DNA of 43,826 nt from Emmonsiellopsis sp. PD_33 (Eukaryota; Ascomycota; Eurotiomycetes; Onygenales; Ajellomycetaceae). The stretch is taken from assembly GCA_032988165.1 (NCBI GenBank), contig JANTQF010000302.1, positions 1 to 43,826 of the forward strand, in the 5' to 3' direction. Position 1 is the stretch's first letter. The number at the start of each line of letters is the position of its first letter. Below are positions 42,784-43,826 of this stretch, piece after piece. A program made the position numbers and the translations under genes. Below the pieces are notes generated by a model. That model searched no databases. It had not been told where the DNA came from and saw only the letters and a list, made by a program, of their open reading frames with translations.

Positions 42784-43826
42784 CTAAACATTCACTTCTA
42801 GCCTCCAATCTCTGGTAGCAATTCTAGTTACCTGAAGAAACTCAATTAAATACTTTATTCCTATCTCAGTTTGAAATAGAAACTTCATATTTACTTGATT
42901 AATTTCATGCTTTTCAAGAAGTTCAGCTTTTATATCACTATATAATGAACAAGCCATTAATAAATGATAAGGATTCTCAATCAATCCACATGAGCATAAA
43001 TCATTTGAATTATCCCTAAACCTTTTGAGATATGACTTAAAATAGCCATATCCAAGCTTTAACTGAATAATAGAAGAGAAGATTTTCTTCTTACAATTAA
43101 TCAATCTAGCTTTCCATCTTGGTTTTGGGCTTAAATCAGCATAACTCTGGCTTTTCCTCTGAGAATCCCATATTTCAGTCCATTTATCAAGGCAGAGCTC
43201 TTTTATTCTCCTCTTAACAAATGACCAGGACACAGTTTTCACTGAAGAAAAAGGTTTTTCAGCTCCATTCTTAGCTGCTAAATCTGCCTTTTCATTACCC
43301 TGTATCCCCATATGAGCTGGGACCCAGTGTAAATGAAATTGAACATCAGATTTTAACCTTAAAGTCTGATTTAAAGCTCTTTGGATAGTATCCAGATTCA
43401 TTTGACCATTATGAATCTCATTTCTTTGGAGTCTCTTTAAAGCAGCTTGACTATCAGAGAAAATCCATATATCTTGAATAGTAGTATCTTCTCTGAACAT
43501 CTTTCCTGCCAGAAGAAAGACCTTTTGAATTGCAAAAAGCTCTGCATCAAAGACTTCACACTCCCTTCCTAGATTCCAGGAGTCTAAAGTATACTCAGAG
43601 TTCATTTTAGGATGTTTAAAAGCTAAACCAGCTCCTATATCACCCTGTTCACTTTTTGAACCATCTGAATATATTAATAAAGCTCTATCTTTATTAATTC
43701 TCTCTAGTTTTTGAAGATGCATTTCTTTCTCTTCCTCTTTTGATAAGATACTAATATCAATATCAATTAGATTCTGCAGAGTTTTTCTCCAAGGATATAA
43801 CCCCTCATGCTGAATACCTTCTATAT
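42784..43826 (-). CDS. LINE (Tad/I-like) ORF2 C-terminus: RNase H and CCHC-type finger, partial
   Basis: Open without a stop from the window edge to TAG at 42,784; the 5' part, including RT, lies outside. The frame continues upstream of the internal Met at 43,722 (GIQHEGLYPWRKTLQNL), so that Met is not the start. RNase H I signature: IYSDGSK (Asp), ECEVFDAELFAIQ (Glu), WIFSDSQAALKRL (Asp), HLHWVPAHMGIQGNEKADLAA (His, Asp), so all catalytic residues are present. The C-terminal C-S-C-x7-H-x4-C finger (CSCGLIENPYHLLMAC) is typical of fungal LINE ends. RNase H removes RNA after target-primed reverse transcription. Unlike all neighbouring ORFs it is intact, yet I see no CG in 1,043 bp; the Arg codons I checked are AGA/AGG. 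Confidence 0.9.
   Translation of the reverse strand, partial: IEGIQHEGLYPWRKTLQNLIDIDISILSKEEEKEMHLQKLERINKDRALLIYSDGSKSEQGDIGAGLAFKHPKMNSEYTLDSWNLGRECEVFDAELFAIQKVFLLAGKMFREDTTIQDIWIFSDSQAALKRLQRNEIHNGQMNLDTIQRALNQTLRLKSDVQFHLHWVPAHMGIQGNEKADLAAKNGAEKPFSSVKTVSWSFVKRRIKELCLDKWTEIWDSQRKSQSYADLSPKPRWKARLINCKKKIFSSIIQLKLGYGYFKSYLKRFRDNSNDLCSCGLIENPYHLLMACSLYSDIKAELLEKHEINQVNMKFLFQTEIGIKYLIEFLQVTRIATRDWRLEVNV

Overview
The window looks like transposon-dominated, gene-poor DNA from a filamentous fungus. The evidence is short introns of about 50-57 bp with CTAAC/CTAAT-type branch points, three families of chromodomain Ty3/gypsy retrotransposons, a Tad/I-like LINE with an RNase H domain, a hAT relic, and an almost complete absence of the dinucleotide CG. 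By eye I found only about a dozen CGs in 43.8 kb, five of them between 23,110 and 23,390. I cannot place the organism to phylum. The decay pattern indicates long-term cytosine methylation and deamination, with extra RIP-like C-to-T change in the older copies.

Layout. An old gypsy element 'D' (minus strand) underlies the left and centre: PR-RT-RNase H at about 30,233-32,950 and integrase at about 23,460-24,658. Its leftmost part probably continues through 22,984-23,460 into 1-320. Two copies of chromovirus 'A' (254-bp LTRs) inserted into this background: A1 at 24,659-30,227 (plus strand, TSD ggtag) and A2 at 326-22,983 (minus strand, TSD gtgtg). A2 was then split twice, by chromovirus 'C' (1,333-9,104, minus, 302-bp LTRs, TSD tttag) and chromovirus 'B' (12,563-21,869, minus, 687-bp LTRs, TSD ctatc). 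With both inserts and one copy of each TSD removed, A2 is 5,569 bp, exactly the length of A1.

The three chromoviruses share one plan: gag, a canonical -1 slippery heptamer just before the gag stop, then PR-RT-RNase H-integrase-chromodomain. B and C carry an extra 1.5-2.5 kb between integrase and 3' LTR. It encodes, on the opposite strand, an intron-containing protein with a six-cysteine motif of conserved spacing.

The right third (33.7-43.8 kb) is different. It holds a GGGAY-pentamer inverted repeat, and a minus-strand interrupted gene (34,142-35,205) with an N-terminal Cys/His module, a divergent histone H3 fold and an acidic tail. Further right are an anonymous plus-strand ORF relic, an 87-bp minisatellite, about 2.4 kb of unassignable AT-rich DNA, a hAT transposase relic, poly(T)/B-box tandem units, a SINE-like segment, and the 3' end of a LINE. 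The LINE ORF is open to the window edge yet contains no CG.

The strongest candidates for something undescribed are the H3-fold/zinc-module gene and the conserved antisense Cys6 gene in two different chromoviruses.
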